Below, piece by piece: positions 30,055 through 43,531 of a stretch of DNA of 64,000 bases (positions are counted from its first letter, which is position 1; every line of letters starts with the position of its first letter). Under the pieces are notes generated by a model. The model had not been told where the DNA came from. It searched no databases and was given only the letters and a program-made list of their open reading frames with translations. This DNA comes from Megalobrama amblycephala. Lineage: Eukaryota; Chordata; Actinopteri; Cypriniformes; Xenocyprididae. Location: positions 57,550,957 through 57,614,956 of the forward strand of contig NC_063045.1 of NCBI RefSeq assembly GCF_018812025.1, read 5' to 3'. The position numbers and the translations under genes are program-made.

Positions 30055-30682
30055 GTAGCCCTCGTCCCCTCATTTCACATGGAGTTCACCATCCATCCAT
30101 CCATCCATCCATCCATCCATCCATCCATCCATCCATCCTTCCATCCTTCCATCCATCCATCATGTTCTCCTTCTCATGATTCATATTTAGCATGGAGCTT
30201 GGAGCATGTCACGGTTACAGCGGTTTCGTGTTCAGCACTGCGGACGCCACTGGCTGACTTTGGGAATGGCCCTTAGATCTTTCTTTCTTTATTCCTTCAA
30301 TTCTCTCTCTTTGTCATCTCCATCTCTCTCTTTTGCAGGCTTCACAAAGCCCCGTTCACACTGACTGCGATTGCATCACTGCAGGTCACCTCGCGTAGCT
30401 GTATTGTTGATTGTAGTGGGCGTTCGTACTGCCCTGGGCTCCGTAACCAGCCATTGTTTAAAAATCTCATCACAAATGGAGCAGCTGAAAATTAGAGTTC
30501 AGGAGAGGAAAGATTTTTAATTGCGGCTGTGAATAATGCATCATATCATATGAACAAGATGCATGATTATAAATGCATGAAACAGAATCGTTTAGAATGC
30601 ACACAGTTTCTGACAGTTCTTATCAGATCAACTGGTAGAGAAAGATGCTTGGATTTAATTTCCAGGCAATGCATCTATTTAT
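30055..30682. other. Intron 13, first part, with (CCAT)n
   Basis: (CCAT)n lies at about 30088-30165. No other feature. Confidence 0.7.
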
Positions 30683-31062
30683 AACATTTATAGTTTTGCA
30701 AAAGATTTTATTTTTCAAATGTTGTTCTTTTGAACCTTCTTTTTATCGAAGAAACCTGAAAAACTGTTTTCAACATTGATAATAATCATAAATGTTTCTT
30801 GAGCAGCAAATCAGCATATTAGAATGATTTCTGAAGGATCATGTGACACTGAAGACTGGAGTAATGATGCTGAAAATTCAGCTTTTATCACAGGAATAAA
30901 TTACATTTTAAAATATATTCAAATAGAAAACAGTTTTTTCAATATTACTGTTTTTTTACTGTATTTTTGATCCAAATAAAGGAACCCTTGGCGAGCTTAA
31001 GAGACTTCTTTCAAAAACATTAAAACGTCTTTCCAACCTCAAACTTTTGAACGTTAGTGTAC
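30683..31062 (-). mobile_element. Core-repeat family copy D (reverse)
   Basis: Reverse-orientation partial copy ending in ctcaaacttttgaacgttag. The core is intact around 30790-30870. Confidence 0.82.
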
Positions 31063-31484
31063 TTGAAGTTGTTTTGGATAAATTTGGCATCTGCCAAATG
31101 CATTTGGATCATATAAAAAAGTAAAATCACTCACATCTATAGTGGTTGCTGCTCTATTTGCATAAAGTAAAAATAACAGTTTACACTTTACTTAAAACCT
31201 TTATTTATAATGCATTATAAATGCACCGGGTCAGACTTAAGTTTTTGTTTGTATACTAGGCATGCCTTTATGTATACTTAAAGCCTTTATGTATAATGCA
31301 TTATGAAAGTATTTTAATGCATTAATTATGCCTTGTTGCATCGCTAAACATGCCAAGATCGTGTCACCAGTAGTTTCTGCTCAAACCAGATAATATTAAT
31401 AAAATTGAACAATTTCTCATCATTTTATTGCTACAAATCACTATCAGTGTGAACAGCCCACAAAATCATCTCTCTTTTTCTCTC
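31063..31484. other. Intron 13, unassigned part
   Basis: No feature recognised. Confidence 0.5.
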
Positions 31485-31896
31485 CCCTGCTGGAAAAGCC
31501 AGGTCATATTAGTTTTAGGCAGTCAAAAAAAATGGTTTACCAGGTCTAAACAGCTTGGCCAAGATGGTGTACCAGGTCAAAACCGCGACCCATCTAGACC
31601 ATATGTTAAGCTTAGACCAACATATTTCCACTTTTGATAATTTGCATTATGGTCTTGTATAAATAAAAAAAAAAGTTGAACTTTTCTAGACAAAGTCTAA
31701 TGTGACTGCAGAATCAGATAGAAAAAGACCATCTGATTGATATGTAAATTGACCGCCCACAGTTCATTTTGTCTTAATGTGATGTTTATGTGCAGGTAAT
31801 TCTGAAATCGATGATGCCTGAAAATAAATATTGCAGCAGATTTAGATTTAAAATGCCGATTTCAGCAGCTGGTTTTAGCTGGATTTTCCAGCAGGG
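31485..31896. mobile_element. MITE with ccctgctggaaaa ends
   Basis: The left end ccctgctggaaaagccag is inverted at the right end (ctggattttccagcaggg). The interior segment aagatggtgtaccaggtcaa has a diverged relative near 44150. Confidence 0.7.
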
Positions 31897-33370
31897 TCCA
31901 TCTCTCTCTTCTTATTTTTTTTTTTTTTTTTGCACTCAATCTCGCTCTCTCTCTCCACTTGCTCCATCCATCCATTTGCAGGTCTGTCATCCTTCAGTCA
32001 TGTCCTGCCTCTTTTCCTCTTCCCTTGGGTTTCTTTTGTGTGTCAGATCTCTTGATTATAGGTTTCTCTCTCTCTTTCTCTTGCCTGCCTGCTGATGACT
32101 GAACGTTGCACGAGAGCACACGCATGTCTTGTGATGCAGGAGAAGCCTGATGTGATCTGATCCGAGTGCATGCGTCTCAGACCTGTGTGTTCGGGAAAGG
32201 GGGTTCAATGTCCTTTCAGCACCAAATTCTAGGATTGTTTGCGACACTTTTACTCTTGGCTGATTCCAGCATCTGTGCAGCAGGTTTTCAGTGATGGTTA
32301 AAGAAATATTATTAGCTTATTTTGAGCTTAATGTCTGTGGACTGCTGTTGATTATCACAGATAGTTTTTTGCTCTTATTTTTAAGTGTACATTTTCACAG
32401 AGCCTCTAAAGGGACATAGTGATGGGGAAAAAAATAATTGTATTATTAATTTTGATCATTTTTATCTGTTTTTTTTTTTTTTTTATATAGAATCTTTTTC
32501 CCCCACAGATGCCCATCTCTGCGTCTCTACTCCACGTCTTTACTGTTCTTGTGTGTGTCTCAGGGGTTTTAGGTGAATCGGGTTTGTTGTCACCTCTAGG
32601 TGTCACTGCAATTGTGTCATTGAGGAAAAGGCTTAATAATGGCACAACATGGCAAAGATTACAATTTGAAAATAAAACCAAAGATGGAAAGTAAACCTTT
32701 GTTATATGGCGGTTAAGAAACACACATTTGAACCCCCTGCCCTCGTCCAGACAAACACACTCCAGATGAACCCATACTGATTTCTCTCTCTTAATCTATT
32801 CTTTCTTAATCTCTCCATTCCTCTCTGCCTCTTACATTTGTGTCAAGGTAAGATTCTCTCTCTTTTTCTCTCTCTCTCAACCCTCCCCTTCCCTCCACAC
32901 AACACCTTCCTCTTATCTGCATGGATTAATAAAGTCAGGGGACTTTAACTCCATAGAAACGCTAAGAATATTTATTCCTGTCTTGTCAAGGCAGCAAAGA
33001 TTTAAAGTTCATTTAGGATTTGCCGGCTCCATTTCATTTGATTTCATTTTAGTGATGTTAAGTTGTCAATGACAGTTTTTATTCACTCTGACAAACTTCA
33101 ACATTCTTACTTGTGGCAGGAAAACATAGCATTTTAAGGTAACAGGCATTCGCTACCTCATGAACAAAATATTTGAACGAATAATGCTTTTACTGCACTG
33201 CGTGTGTGTTTATGGGTTAATTTAACTTTACTTTGTGAGTTTGAAAAATGTCCCCAAGTGAACTAAATTTGGCAAAGCCTACCTTTGGGAGGTTATTAAA
33301 AGGATTCATAAATAAAGTGAATAATATGCATTACCATGCAAATGTTTTGGATCTGTAAGTTGTTTGTTGT
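31897..33370. other. Intron 13, pyrimidine-rich region
   Basis: TC-rich tracts near 31920-32090 and 32830-32900. Short open frames occur but none matches CaMKII or has supporting splice context. Confidence 0.5.
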
Positions 33371-33743
33371 TGTGCTTCTATTCATCAAGGATGCATTAAA
33401 TTGATAAAAAGTGACAGTATAATTGCAAAATATTTCTATTTCAAAGAAATACTGTTTTTTTGACCTTGACATTGAAATAAATAAATAATAAATGTTTCTT
33501 GAGCAGCAAATCAGCATATTAGAATGATTTCTGAAGGAACATGTGACACTGAAGACTGGAGTAATGATGCTGAAAATTCAGCTTTGATCACAGGAATAAA
33601 TTACATTTTATAAAATATTAAAAAAGAAAATAGTTCTTTAAAATTAAAATGCATTTTTGATCAAATAAATGCAGCCTTGGTGAGCAAAAGAGACTTTCAG
33701 AAACATAAAAATATCTTACCGACCCAAACTTTTGAATGGTTAT
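33371..33743 (-). mobile_element. Core-repeat family copy E (reverse)
   Basis: Reverse partial copy, from aaggatgcattaaattgat to cgacccaaacttttgaatgg, with the shared core near 33495-33580. Confidence 0.82.
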
Positions 33744-34584
<841 letters not shown>

Positions 34585-34622
34585 CAGCCAAGAGCCTGCT
34601 CAACAAGAAGGCCGATGTCAAG
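34585..34622 (+). CDS. camk2b: camk2b exon 14 (linker)
   Basis: 38-nt exon between tctacag and gtaaga. It completes Ala and reads AKSLLNKKADVK. It matches the vertebrate linker exon AAKSLLNKKADGVK, except that the Gly before VK is absent in this form. It ends in phase 0 with Lys, so the next exon can complete the KKRK motif. Confidence 0.95.
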
Positions 34623-35541
34623 GTAAGACCCCATTTATTTCCCTTCTCCTCTTCCCCTTTTTCATACCTTTTCTCTTTCTTACCGCATTTGCAAAGTTTC
34701 TCGTTGAGGAGGGATCCTGAGCTTTTCCTGTCTATTAATTGGTGGAAGTTTTTATTTGGCGTCTACTGTGTGTCTGAAGCAGATCTGTGTGTTTGCGTTT
34801 GCAGTGTCTGTCTCCGTGTTCTGTGTGTTTGTGTCTTTTCTGCAAGATTAGATTCAAGTGTACTTCACCAAGTAAGCTGGACACTGAGGAAATGGTGCGC
34901 GGTGTAAAAATCGTATTAAATAATATGAATAATGTTACATTAGTGTCACAATATAGCTATTTTTTTCCATAATTTCAATCCAAAAATGATTTATAACTTA
35001 CATAACTGCATACTAATGCCTGTTTTGGATAATTCAGTAAATAAAATGGTTTACAAATAATCTAATTCTGTTTTTTATTTGCAACTTGATAATTCAAAAC
35101 AGTAATTAGTATGAATATAATTGGATGAGCCACACTTAAAGGTGTAAAATATGCTTTATACGAACAACTGTGACTATTTGTGAAGCCGCAACCAGTGTTA
35201 TTTTAGTATTATTTATATGCTATTTTAGTATTTATTAATATTTAGAATTTTATTTTTATATATTTTTGTTTTCATTTTAATTTTAGGTTGTTTTAGTATC
35301 TTTATTTTGTGCTTTTGTCATTCTTGTTTTAGTTTTTTAAATATTTCTATTTAGTGTTAATTTATTTCGCATTTAGTTTTAGTAATTATAGGACTTAAAC
35401 TTCTAGTTAGCATTAGTGTATTTTTGTTTCACCTCTAATTTTAGTAATTTCAGTACTTCAACTTATTTATTTCAGTTAGTAGTAGCCAAGGCATTTTAAA
35501 ATTGTTTAAGTTCAAGTTTTTAATAATAAAGCTGAATTTAA
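34623..35541. other. Intron 14, first part
   Basis: No exon, RNA gene or element boundary recognised. Confidence 0.5.
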
Positions 35542-35824
35542 AGAGCCCAAAAATGTTCATTTACTCATCCTCAGGACATCCAAGATGTCTTTTTTCTTCA
35601 GTAGAACTGTAAAGATTTTTAGCTGAAAACGTGGGCCTTGGTGGTTCATATAATGCAAGTCAATGGGTGCCATCACTTTGAGAGTCAAAAAACATATACA
35701 GGCAAAACAAAATTAATACCCGTGGCTCCTGACGACACGTCAAGGTCTTATGAAGTGAAATGATCGGTCTGCAAGAAACTAAATTAACAGCAATTTTTTT
35801 TTTTTTTTCAGGTGTACTGTCCCT
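35542..35824. mobile_element. TTAA-flanked MITE, copy 5
   Basis: TTAA is at 35538-35541 and 35825-35828. The ends belong to the same family as 22986-23375 (agagcccaaaaatgttcatt; right end aggtgtactgtccct). Confidence 0.7.
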
Positions 35825-35828
35825 TTAA

Positions 35829-36600
35829 AAAAAAAATAAATAAATGTCGTCGCAAAGAAAATATGGTCATACCTCCCATCCCAAGTACATGATTGGCTTT
35901 TCAATTATTTCTGCATCTTATCTCATTATACCTTTATAAATTCACCCATTGAGCCTCAGTCATTGTTCTAGTTGTTCCCGATCGCCGTCAGTCCCATTTA
36001 AAGCATTGCGGTGCTCGGTACGGCCCAGTGTGCGTCACACGGCATCAGGTGAATGCGCACAGATGTTGACTTCCGACCCTTAATGAGCTGTTAGAGAAAG
36101 TGCACTTGCAGGTTCATTTGTTCTGATAACATATAATCCTCTCAGACAGAGTAAAAAGGTCGGCTTTCACCTCTATTGCACCGCAGAATTAGAAATGAAA
36201 CTATGACTGCTCTCTATTAGGGATTGGATGTGGAGTCTAATCTAGAGAATAATCCCCTCCACTCGCAGCATTAATCATACGTTACGTAATCTTTTAGTGT
36301 GCAAGTTTTTATGAGGCCTGATGCTAAAAAGCTCCCCAAGGAAAATCCTGCGACTCTGTCCTGCGCTGATGCTGCGTTTCTGAAACATTCAATCCTGAAT
36401 AAATTAGGATATTTTGGCTGAACCGTCTCAGTGATTATGCTTTAATTTTATACAGTGCGTTACAGGGTTAAACTTTAGCTGCACGGGCCTCAGATTTCCT
36501 ATCCTCTTTCTAGCTGTCAGTTTTCATTTTTGGGTGCACTGTAGAAGTTTACTAGTTTTATACTGACATTGAAAGATACAAAATATATCCTGATATTATT
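35829..36600. other. Intron 14, unassigned part
   Basis: No feature recognised. Confidence 0.5.
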
Positions 36601-36745
36601 TGCTTCCACTTTTGAAAGGTTTGGGGTCCGTAAGAGTTTTTAAATGTTTAAAAGTTGTATGTTCACAAAGGCTGCATTTATTTGATCAAAAATACAATGA
36701 AAACAGTAATATTGAGAAATACTGTTATAATTAATAGTTATCTAT

Positions 36746-39287
36746 GGAAGCTTGTTTCCGCCATGAAATAAAAAATAAAAAGTTAATTGCAACCTTTTTA
36801 TATCACAGTTCTAACTTTTTTCTCAGAATTGCGAGTTATAAAGTCAGAATTGTGATATAGTCAGACTTGCTTGATATAAAGTCAGAATTGCGAGATATAA
36901 AGTCAGAATTGCAAGTTATAAAGTCAGAATTGCAAGATATAAAGTCAGAATTGCGAGATATAAAGTCAGAATTGCAAGTTATAAAGTCAAAATTGCAAGA
37001 TATAAAGTCATAATTGCGAGATATAAAGTCAGAATTGCGAGTTATAAAGTCAGAATTGTGATATAGTCAGACTTGCATGTTATAAAGTCATAATTGCTTG
37101 ATATAGTCAGAATTGCAAGTTATAAAGTCAGATTTGCTTGATATAAAGTCAGACTTGCGAGATATAAAGTCAGAATTGCGAGATATAAAGTCAGAATTGC
37201 TTGGTATAAAGTCAGACTTGCGTGGTATAAAGTCAGAATTGCAAGTTATAAAGTCAGAATTGCAAGATATAAAGTCAGAATTGCGTGATATAAAGTCAGA
37301 ATTGCAAGTTATAAAGTCAAAATTGCAAGATATAAAGTCAGCATTGCGAGATATAAAGTCAGAATTACGAGTTATAAAGTCAGAATTGTGATATAGTCAG
37401 ACTTGCATGTTATAAAGTCATAATTGCTTGATATAGTCAGAATTGCAAGTTATAAAGTCATAATTGCATGATATAAAGTCAGAATTGCTTGATATAAAGT
37501 CAGACTTGCGTGATATAAAGTCAGAATTGTAAGATATAAAGTCAGAATTGCGAGATATAAAGTCAGACTTGCGTGATATAAAGTCAGAATTGCGAGTTAT
37601 AAAGTCAGACTTGCATGTTATAAAGTCAGACTTGCGTGGTATAAAGTCAGACTTGCGTGGTATAAAGTCAGAATTGCAAGTTATAAAGTCAGAATTGCAA
37701 GATATAAAGTCAGAATTGCAAGTTCTAACTTCAAAATTGCAAGATATAAAGTCAGACTTGCGTGTTATAAAGTCAGAATTGCAAGATATAAAGTCAGAAT
37801 TGCTTGATATAAAGTCAGACTTGCGAGATATAAAGTCAGAATTGTGAGATATAAAGTCAGAATTGCGAGATATAAAGTCAGACTTGCGTGGTATAAAGTC
37901 AGAATTGCGAGTTATAAAGTCAGAATTGCTTGATATAAAGTCAGAATTGCTTGATATAAAGTCAGACTTGCGAGATATAAAGTCAGAATTGTGAGATATA
38001 AAGTCAGAATTGCGAGATATAAAGTCAGACTTGCGTGGTATAAAGTCAGACTTGCGTGGTATAAAGTCAGAATTGCAAGTTATAAAGTCAGAATTGCAAG
38101 ATATAAAGTCAGAATTGCAAGTTATAACTTCAAAATTGCAAGATATTAAGTCAGAATTGCGAGATATAAAGTCAGAATTGCGAGTTATAAAGTCAGAATT
38201 GTGATATAGTCAGACTTGCATGTTATAAAGTCATAATTGCTTGATATAGTCAGAATTGCAAGTTATAAAGTCAGAATTGCTTGATATAAAGTCAGACTTG
38301 CGAGATATAAAGTCAGAATTGCGAGATATAAAGTCAGAATTGCGAGATATAAAGTCAGAATTGCTTGATATAAAGTCAGACTTGCGTGGTATAAAGTCAG
38401 AATTGCAAGTTATAAAGTCAGAATTGCAAGATATAAAGTCAGAATTGCAAGTTATAAAGTCAAAATTGCAAGATATAAAGTCAGAATTGCGAGATATAAA
38501 GTCAGAATTGCGAGTTATAAAGTCAGAATTGTGATATAGTTAGACTTGCATGTTATAAAGTCATAATTGCTTGATATAGTCATAATTGCAAGTTATAAAG
38601 TCATAATTGCATGATATAAAGTCAGACTTGCGTGATATAAAGTCAGAATTGTAAGATATAAAGTCAGAATTGCTTGATATAAAGTCAGACTTGCGTGTTA
38701 TAAAGTCAGAATTGCTTGATATAAAATCAGAATTGCTTGATATAAAGTCAGACTTGCGTGATATAAAGTCAGACTTGCGTGTTATAAAGTCAGAATTGCT
38801 TGATATAAAGTCAGACTTGCGTGTTATAAAGTCAGAATTGCTTGATATAAAGTCAGAATTGTTTGATATAAAGTCAGAATTGCGAGTTATAAAGTCAGAC
38901 TTGCGTGTTATAAAGTCAGAATTGCTTGATATAAAGTCAGACTTGCGTGATATAAAGTCAGAATTGTGAGATATAAAGTCAGAATTACTTGATATAAAGT
39001 CAGACTTGCGTGGTATAAAGTCAGAATTGCTTGATATAAAGTCAGAATTGCTTGATATAAAGTCAGAATTGCTTGATATAAAGTCAGAATTGCGAGTTAT
39101 AAAGTCAGACTTGCGTGTTATAAAGTCAGAATTGCTTGATATAAAGTCAGAATTGCGTGATATAAAGTCAGAATTGCGAGTTATAAAGTCAGAATTCCTT
39201 GATATAACATCAGAATTGTGAGATAAAAAGTTGAAATTACCTTTTTTATTTTTTTTATTTAGTGGCGTAAACAAGCTTCCAGCGTTT
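36746..39287. mobile_element. Transposon-like element with internal 21-bp minisatellite
   Basis: The left end reads ggaagcttgtttccgcca. The right end, reverse-complemented, has ggaagcttgtttacgcca, followed on each side by an A/T-rich aaataaaaaa segment. The flanking 5-mers are tctat at 36741-36745 and 39288-39292. Nearly the whole interior is a tandem array. I do not know its superfamily. Confidence 0.75.
36824..39235. repeat. 21-bp minisatellite array, about 115 units
   Basis: The unit is agaattgcgagatataaagt plus c, with variants (ttgcttga, ttgcgtga, acttgcgtgt, ttgcaagt). Because 21 is a multiple of 3, long open frames with a heptad like DIKSELR appear on the plus strand and NSDFISS on the minus strand. 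Blocks of several units recur, for example around tatagtcagacttgcatgtt near 37055, 37390 and 38205, showing higher-order duplication. Confidence 0.95.
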
Positions 39288-39680
39288 TCTATGTATTTGA
39301 ATATATTTTAAGATGTAATTTATTTCTGTGATCAAAGCTGAATTTTAATCATCATTACTCCAGTCTTCAGTGTCACATGATCCTTCAGAAATCATTCTAA
39401 TATGCTGAATTACTGCTCAAGAAACATTTATTATTATTATTATTAATGTTGAATTATTATTATTAACAGTTGTACTGCTCTTTGTGGAAACAGTTAAATG
39501 TTTTTTCGGCATTCTTTGATGAATAGACAGTTCAAAAGAACAGCATTTTTTGACAGAAATCTTCTGTAACATAAATGTTACTGTAAATGTTACTGTATAC
39601 TGTAAATTTTGATTAATTTAATGGGTCCTTGCTGAATAAAAGTATACATTTTTTGCTGACCCCAAACCTTTGAATGGTAT

Positions 39681-40432
39681 TGAAGTCTTGCATTCATATT
39701 TCTTTTTCACTCTCTCTCGGGCCTCTCTCCCGACCGGCTGCGGTCATCCTCAGCTGAGTTCACTTCCTGTTAGCCATGGAGTGGATCTCATCCACAGGTT
39801 CGCTCAAAACTGCACCTGTGACGGGAATCGTTCAGTTTTTTTTTTATTGCACTCATTAGCCGCTCAGGCAGGTGTGATCTTTCATCGGCCCTGTGATTGT
39901 CAACTGCGCTAATGAACCACTCTCCATCTCTCGCCGCCAATCATTCCATGATTCCTCCTCCCACGCCTCACTCTGGATCCACGGTATCCATCCCAATCCA
40001 GAGTATGAGTGTGAGAAAGCAGCGGAGGGTGGGCCACCTCGATGGGAATGTAGCTCCCGCTCCAGGAATAGCTGGCGGTTTGAACCCAGGGAGCTGGGAG
40101 ACAGAAATAGACACTTCCACTGTACCTCACTCATTGCTTAGCAACTGGCTCGCTACACTCCTCCATTCTGACATTTCCCTCCTTTTTTCTGTGCTCTCGT
40201 TTTCTTGCTGTCTTGCCGTCCGTTCTGCAGTAGAATAAAGAGCATCACTACAGGATGAATTGTGAGGGGAAGCCTGGATGAACATAGTTTAACTCTCAGA
40301 GACCCTCACAAACACAAGTTCAGTTCGAAAGAAATAACAGATTCATGAAATGGACAGGAAGACAAATATGATAATAAATATAGATGCATATAAATTTAGA
40401 TGTATCTCTTTCAGTTCTTGAGTATGAATTTG

Positions 40433-40433
<1 letters not shown>
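39681..40433. other. Intron 14, unassigned part
   Basis: GC content is higher than in the surrounding intron and several short open frames overlap, but I find no CaMKII-like exon or other recognisable protein. Confidence 0.5.

Positions 40434-40521
<88 letters not shown>
40434..40521. repeat. (CT)n/(TA)n compound microsatellite
   Basis: (CT)n at about 40434-40469 runs directly into (TA)n up to the composite element that follows. Confidence 0.97.
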
Positions 40522-40523
<2 letters not shown>

Positions 40524-40525
<2 letters not shown>

Positions 40526-41453
40526 TACAGTCCAAAAGTTTGGAACCACTAAGATTTTTAATGTTTTTAAAAGAAGTTTCGTCTGCTCACCAAGGCTACA
40601 TTTATTTAATTAAAAATACAGTAAAAACAGTAATATTGTGAAATATTATTACAATTTAAAATAACTGTTTTCTATTTGAATATATTTCACAAAGTAATTT
40701 ATTCCTGTGATGGCAAAGCTGAATTTTCAGCATCATTACTCCAGTCTTCAGTGTCACATGATCCTTCAGAAATCATTCTAATATGCTGATCTGCTGCTCA
40801 AGAAATATTTAATGTGTACAATTGTACAAAATATTTGTGTACAATATTTTTTTTCAGGATTATTTGATGAATAGAAAGTTCAAAAGAACAGTGTTTATCT
40901 GAAATCTAATCTTTTGTAACATTATAAATGTCTTTACTGCCACTTTTGATTGATTTAATGCATCCTTGCTGAATAAAAGTATTCATTTCTTTAATTTCTT
41001 TTAAAAAAAATAAAAATAAAAATTCTTACTGACCCCAAACTTTTGAACGGTAGTGTATAATGCTACAGAAGCTTTGTATTTCAGATAAATGCTGTTCTTT
41101 TGAACTTTCTATTCATCAAGGAATCCTGAAAAAAAAAGTGCACAACTGTTTTCAACATTGAAAATAATCATAAATGTTTCTTGAGCAGCAAATCAGCATA
41201 TTAGAATGATTTCTGAAGGATCATGTGACACTGAAGACTGGAGTAATGATGCTGAAAATTCAGCTTTGCATCACAGGAATAAATTACTTTGTCAAATATA
41301 TTCAAATAGAAAACAGTTATTTTAAATTGTAATAATATTTCACAATATTACTGTTTTTTACTGTATTTTTAATTAAATAAATGTAGCCTTGGTGAGCAGA
41401 TGAAACTTCTTTTAAAAACATTAAAAATCTTAGTGGTTCCAAACTTTTGGACT

Positions 41454-41458
<5 letters not shown>
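40524..41458. mobile_element. Composite core-repeat element in (TA)n, copy C2
   Basis: A full forward core-repeat copy (to about 41060) is followed by a reverse copy to 41458. The ends are perfect inverse images: agtccaaaagtttggaacca on the left and tggttccaaacttttggact on the right. (TA)n flanks both sides. It is the reverse complement of the composite at 18601-19520, including the internal boundary around gaacggtagtgtataatgct. Confidence 0.9.

Positions 41459-41547
<89 letters not shown>
41459..41547. repeat. (TA)n microsatellite
   Basis: An uninterrupted TA tract of about 89 bp adjoining the composite element. Confidence 0.97.
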
Positions 41548-41550
<3 letters not shown>

Positions 41551-41693
41551 TCTTCATTCATTTGTTCATTCTATTATTTGGTCATTCTATCTATTGTTTA
41601 ATCTATCGTTCATTGTATCTATCATTTGTTCTATCTTTCGTTCTATTGTTTTGTCATTCTGTCTATCCATTGTTCATTTGTTCCTTCATTTGT

Positions 41694-41755
<62 letters not shown>

Positions 41756-42096
41756 ATCTGTTGTTCATTGATTTGTTCGTTCTATCTAACATTTGTTAGT
41801 TTGTTCATTCTATCTCTCATTCATTTGTTTTTGTTCATTCTGTTTATAGTTTGTTTGTTCGTTCATTCTATCGGTCGGTCAGTCGGTCTACCGTTCATTC
41901 TATCATTCTGTCATTCTCTCTACCTATCTATCTATTGCTTATTTGTTCATTCATTTTATGTGTCGTTCTGTTGTTTGGTCATTCTATCATTCTCTCTATC
42001 GCTCATTCTATCTATCTATATCTATCATTTGTTCGTTCTTTTGGTCATTCTATCTGTCCATTGTTTGTTTGATCGTTCATTTATTAATTTGTTTAT

Positions 42097-42174
<78 letters not shown>

Positions 42175-42528
42175 GTTTGTTTGTTCGTTCATTCATTCTA
42201 TCTATTGTTCTATTGTTTGATCATTCTCTCTATCCATTGTTCATTTTGTCAATCATTCGTTCATTCTATCTATCTGTATATTGTTTGTTTGTCTGTTCTT
42301 TCCTTCTATCTATCGTTCTGTCGTTTAGTCATTCTATCTATCCATTGTTCATTTGATCATTCGTTTGTTCACTCTATCTATCGTTTGTTCGTTCGTTTGT
42401 TCGTTTTGTCAATCATTCATTCATTCTATCTAATGTTTGTTTGTTCATTCGTTCTATCTATCGTTCTGTCGTTTGGTCATTCTATCTATGCATTGTTTGT
42501 TTGATCGTTCATTTATTCATTTGTTTAT

Positions 42529-42562
<34 letters not shown>

Positions 42563-43137
42563 GTTTGTTTGTTCGTTCATTCATTTTATCTGTTGTTCTA
42601 TCATTTGGTCATTCTCTCTATCCATTGTTCATTTGTTAATTAGTTTGTTCATTCTATCTCTCGTTCATTCATTTGTTTGTTCATTTTGTCAATCATTCGT
42701 TCATTCTATCTATCTGTATATTGTTTGTTTGTTTGTCTGTTCTTTCCTTCTATCTATCATTCTGTCGTTTAGTCATTCTATCTATCCATTGTTCGTTTGA
42801 TCATTCGTTTGTTCACTCTATCTATCGTTTGTTTGTTCGTTTGTTCGTTTTGTCAATCATTCATTCATTCATTCATTCATTCATTCTATCTATTGTTTGT
42901 TTGTTCATTCGTACTATCTACCACTCTGTCGTTTGGTCATTCTATCTATGCATTGTTCGTTTGTTCGTTCGTTCATTAGTTTGTTCATTCTATCTATCAT
43001 TTGTTTGTTCGTTTTGTCAATCATTCGTTCATTTGATCTATCTATCTTGTTCTTTCGCTCTTTCTATCTTGTTCTTTCGCTCTTTCTAACTATCGCTCTT
43101 TCTGTCTATCATTGTTTCTATCTGTCTGTCTATCTAT
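41548..43137. repeat. Degenerate CATT/CTAT tetranucleotide array with higher-order units
   Basis: About 1.6 kb of ttcattctatctatcgtttg-type sequence. Pure (CTAT)n blocks lie at about 41694-41755, 42094-42174 and 42530-42562. Long units such as ctgttctttccttctatcta recur near 42293 and 42738. Overlapping Tyr/Leu/Ser-rich frames come from this array. Confidence 0.95.
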
Positions 43138-43498
43138 CAAACCTTGAACATTTTTTTCCTCTGAAAATGACCCCATGACTGTAGAGATACAGGAACTGTT
43201 CTGTCAAACTGGCTCAGTGCCATCAGCAGGTGTGTGTTCAGAGGAACATATTACGATAGAGAAGTTTAAGGATATCTGAGAAGAGAAGGGCTGTTCTGTA
43301 CGTTAAACCACATCAAAACCTCTTTTATTCACCAGACAAATTTACTTTCTTGCCAAAAACCCACGCCTTCACCCTATCTAAACCTTCCTCCCTCTCATGT
43401 CTGTCCGATTCTGTGTGATTAATGTTCATCTCAGCGCTCATCATAACATGTATTTTAACTCTCTCATTCCATCCCTCCATCACCTCCTTCCCACCCAG
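43138..43498. other. Intron 14, last part
   Basis: Unique sequence leading to the exon 15 acceptor (ttcccacccag). Nothing else recognised. Confidence 0.5.
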
Positions 43499-43531
43499 AA
43501 ACGGAAATCCAGCTCCACCGTTCAGTACATG
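43499..43531 (+). CDS. camk2b: camk2b exon 15 (nuclear localisation motif exon)
   Basis: 33-nt exon between ccacccag and gtgaga, in phase 0 at both ends. It reads KRKSSSTVQYM. Joined to exon 14 (ending VK) it makes KKRKSSST, the motif that sends the alpha-B, gamma-A and delta-B isoforms to the nucleus. The exon can be included or skipped in frame. The following Ser residues are, by analogy with the other paralogues, where phosphorylation can block nuclear import. Confidence 0.93.

Larger units (their letters stand above)
36601..39680 (+). mobile_element. Core-repeat family copy F, split by a 2.5-kb minisatellite element
   Basis: The left part (gaaaggtttggggtccgtaa to about 36745) and the right part (from about 39288, atgtatttgaatatatttta, to ctgaccccaaacctttgaat) together form one copy. 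The insertion at 36746-39287 is flanked by tctat on both sides. Confidence 0.82.

Noticed and set aside
29884..30276. Frames through exon 13 into flanking intron on both strands
   Set aside because: Only the plus-strand frame bounded by cag and gtagcc fits CaMKII; the others are shadows of the GC-rich alanine codons.
37113..39221. Long open frames of DIKSELR-like heptads, and NSDFISS frames on the other strand, suggesting a coiled-coil protein
   Set aside because: They are translations of a 21-bp tandem repeat; frames break and restart with unit variants and have no promoter, splice or conservation support.
36824..39235. Possible CRISPR-like array
   Set aside because: Units are contiguous 21-bp tandem repeats without unique spacers, in a vertebrate intron.
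41400..43178. Overlapping Leu/Ser/Tyr-rich frames resembling membrane proteins
   Set aside because: Translations of CTAT/CATT repeats; hydrophobicity is a by-product of codon content.
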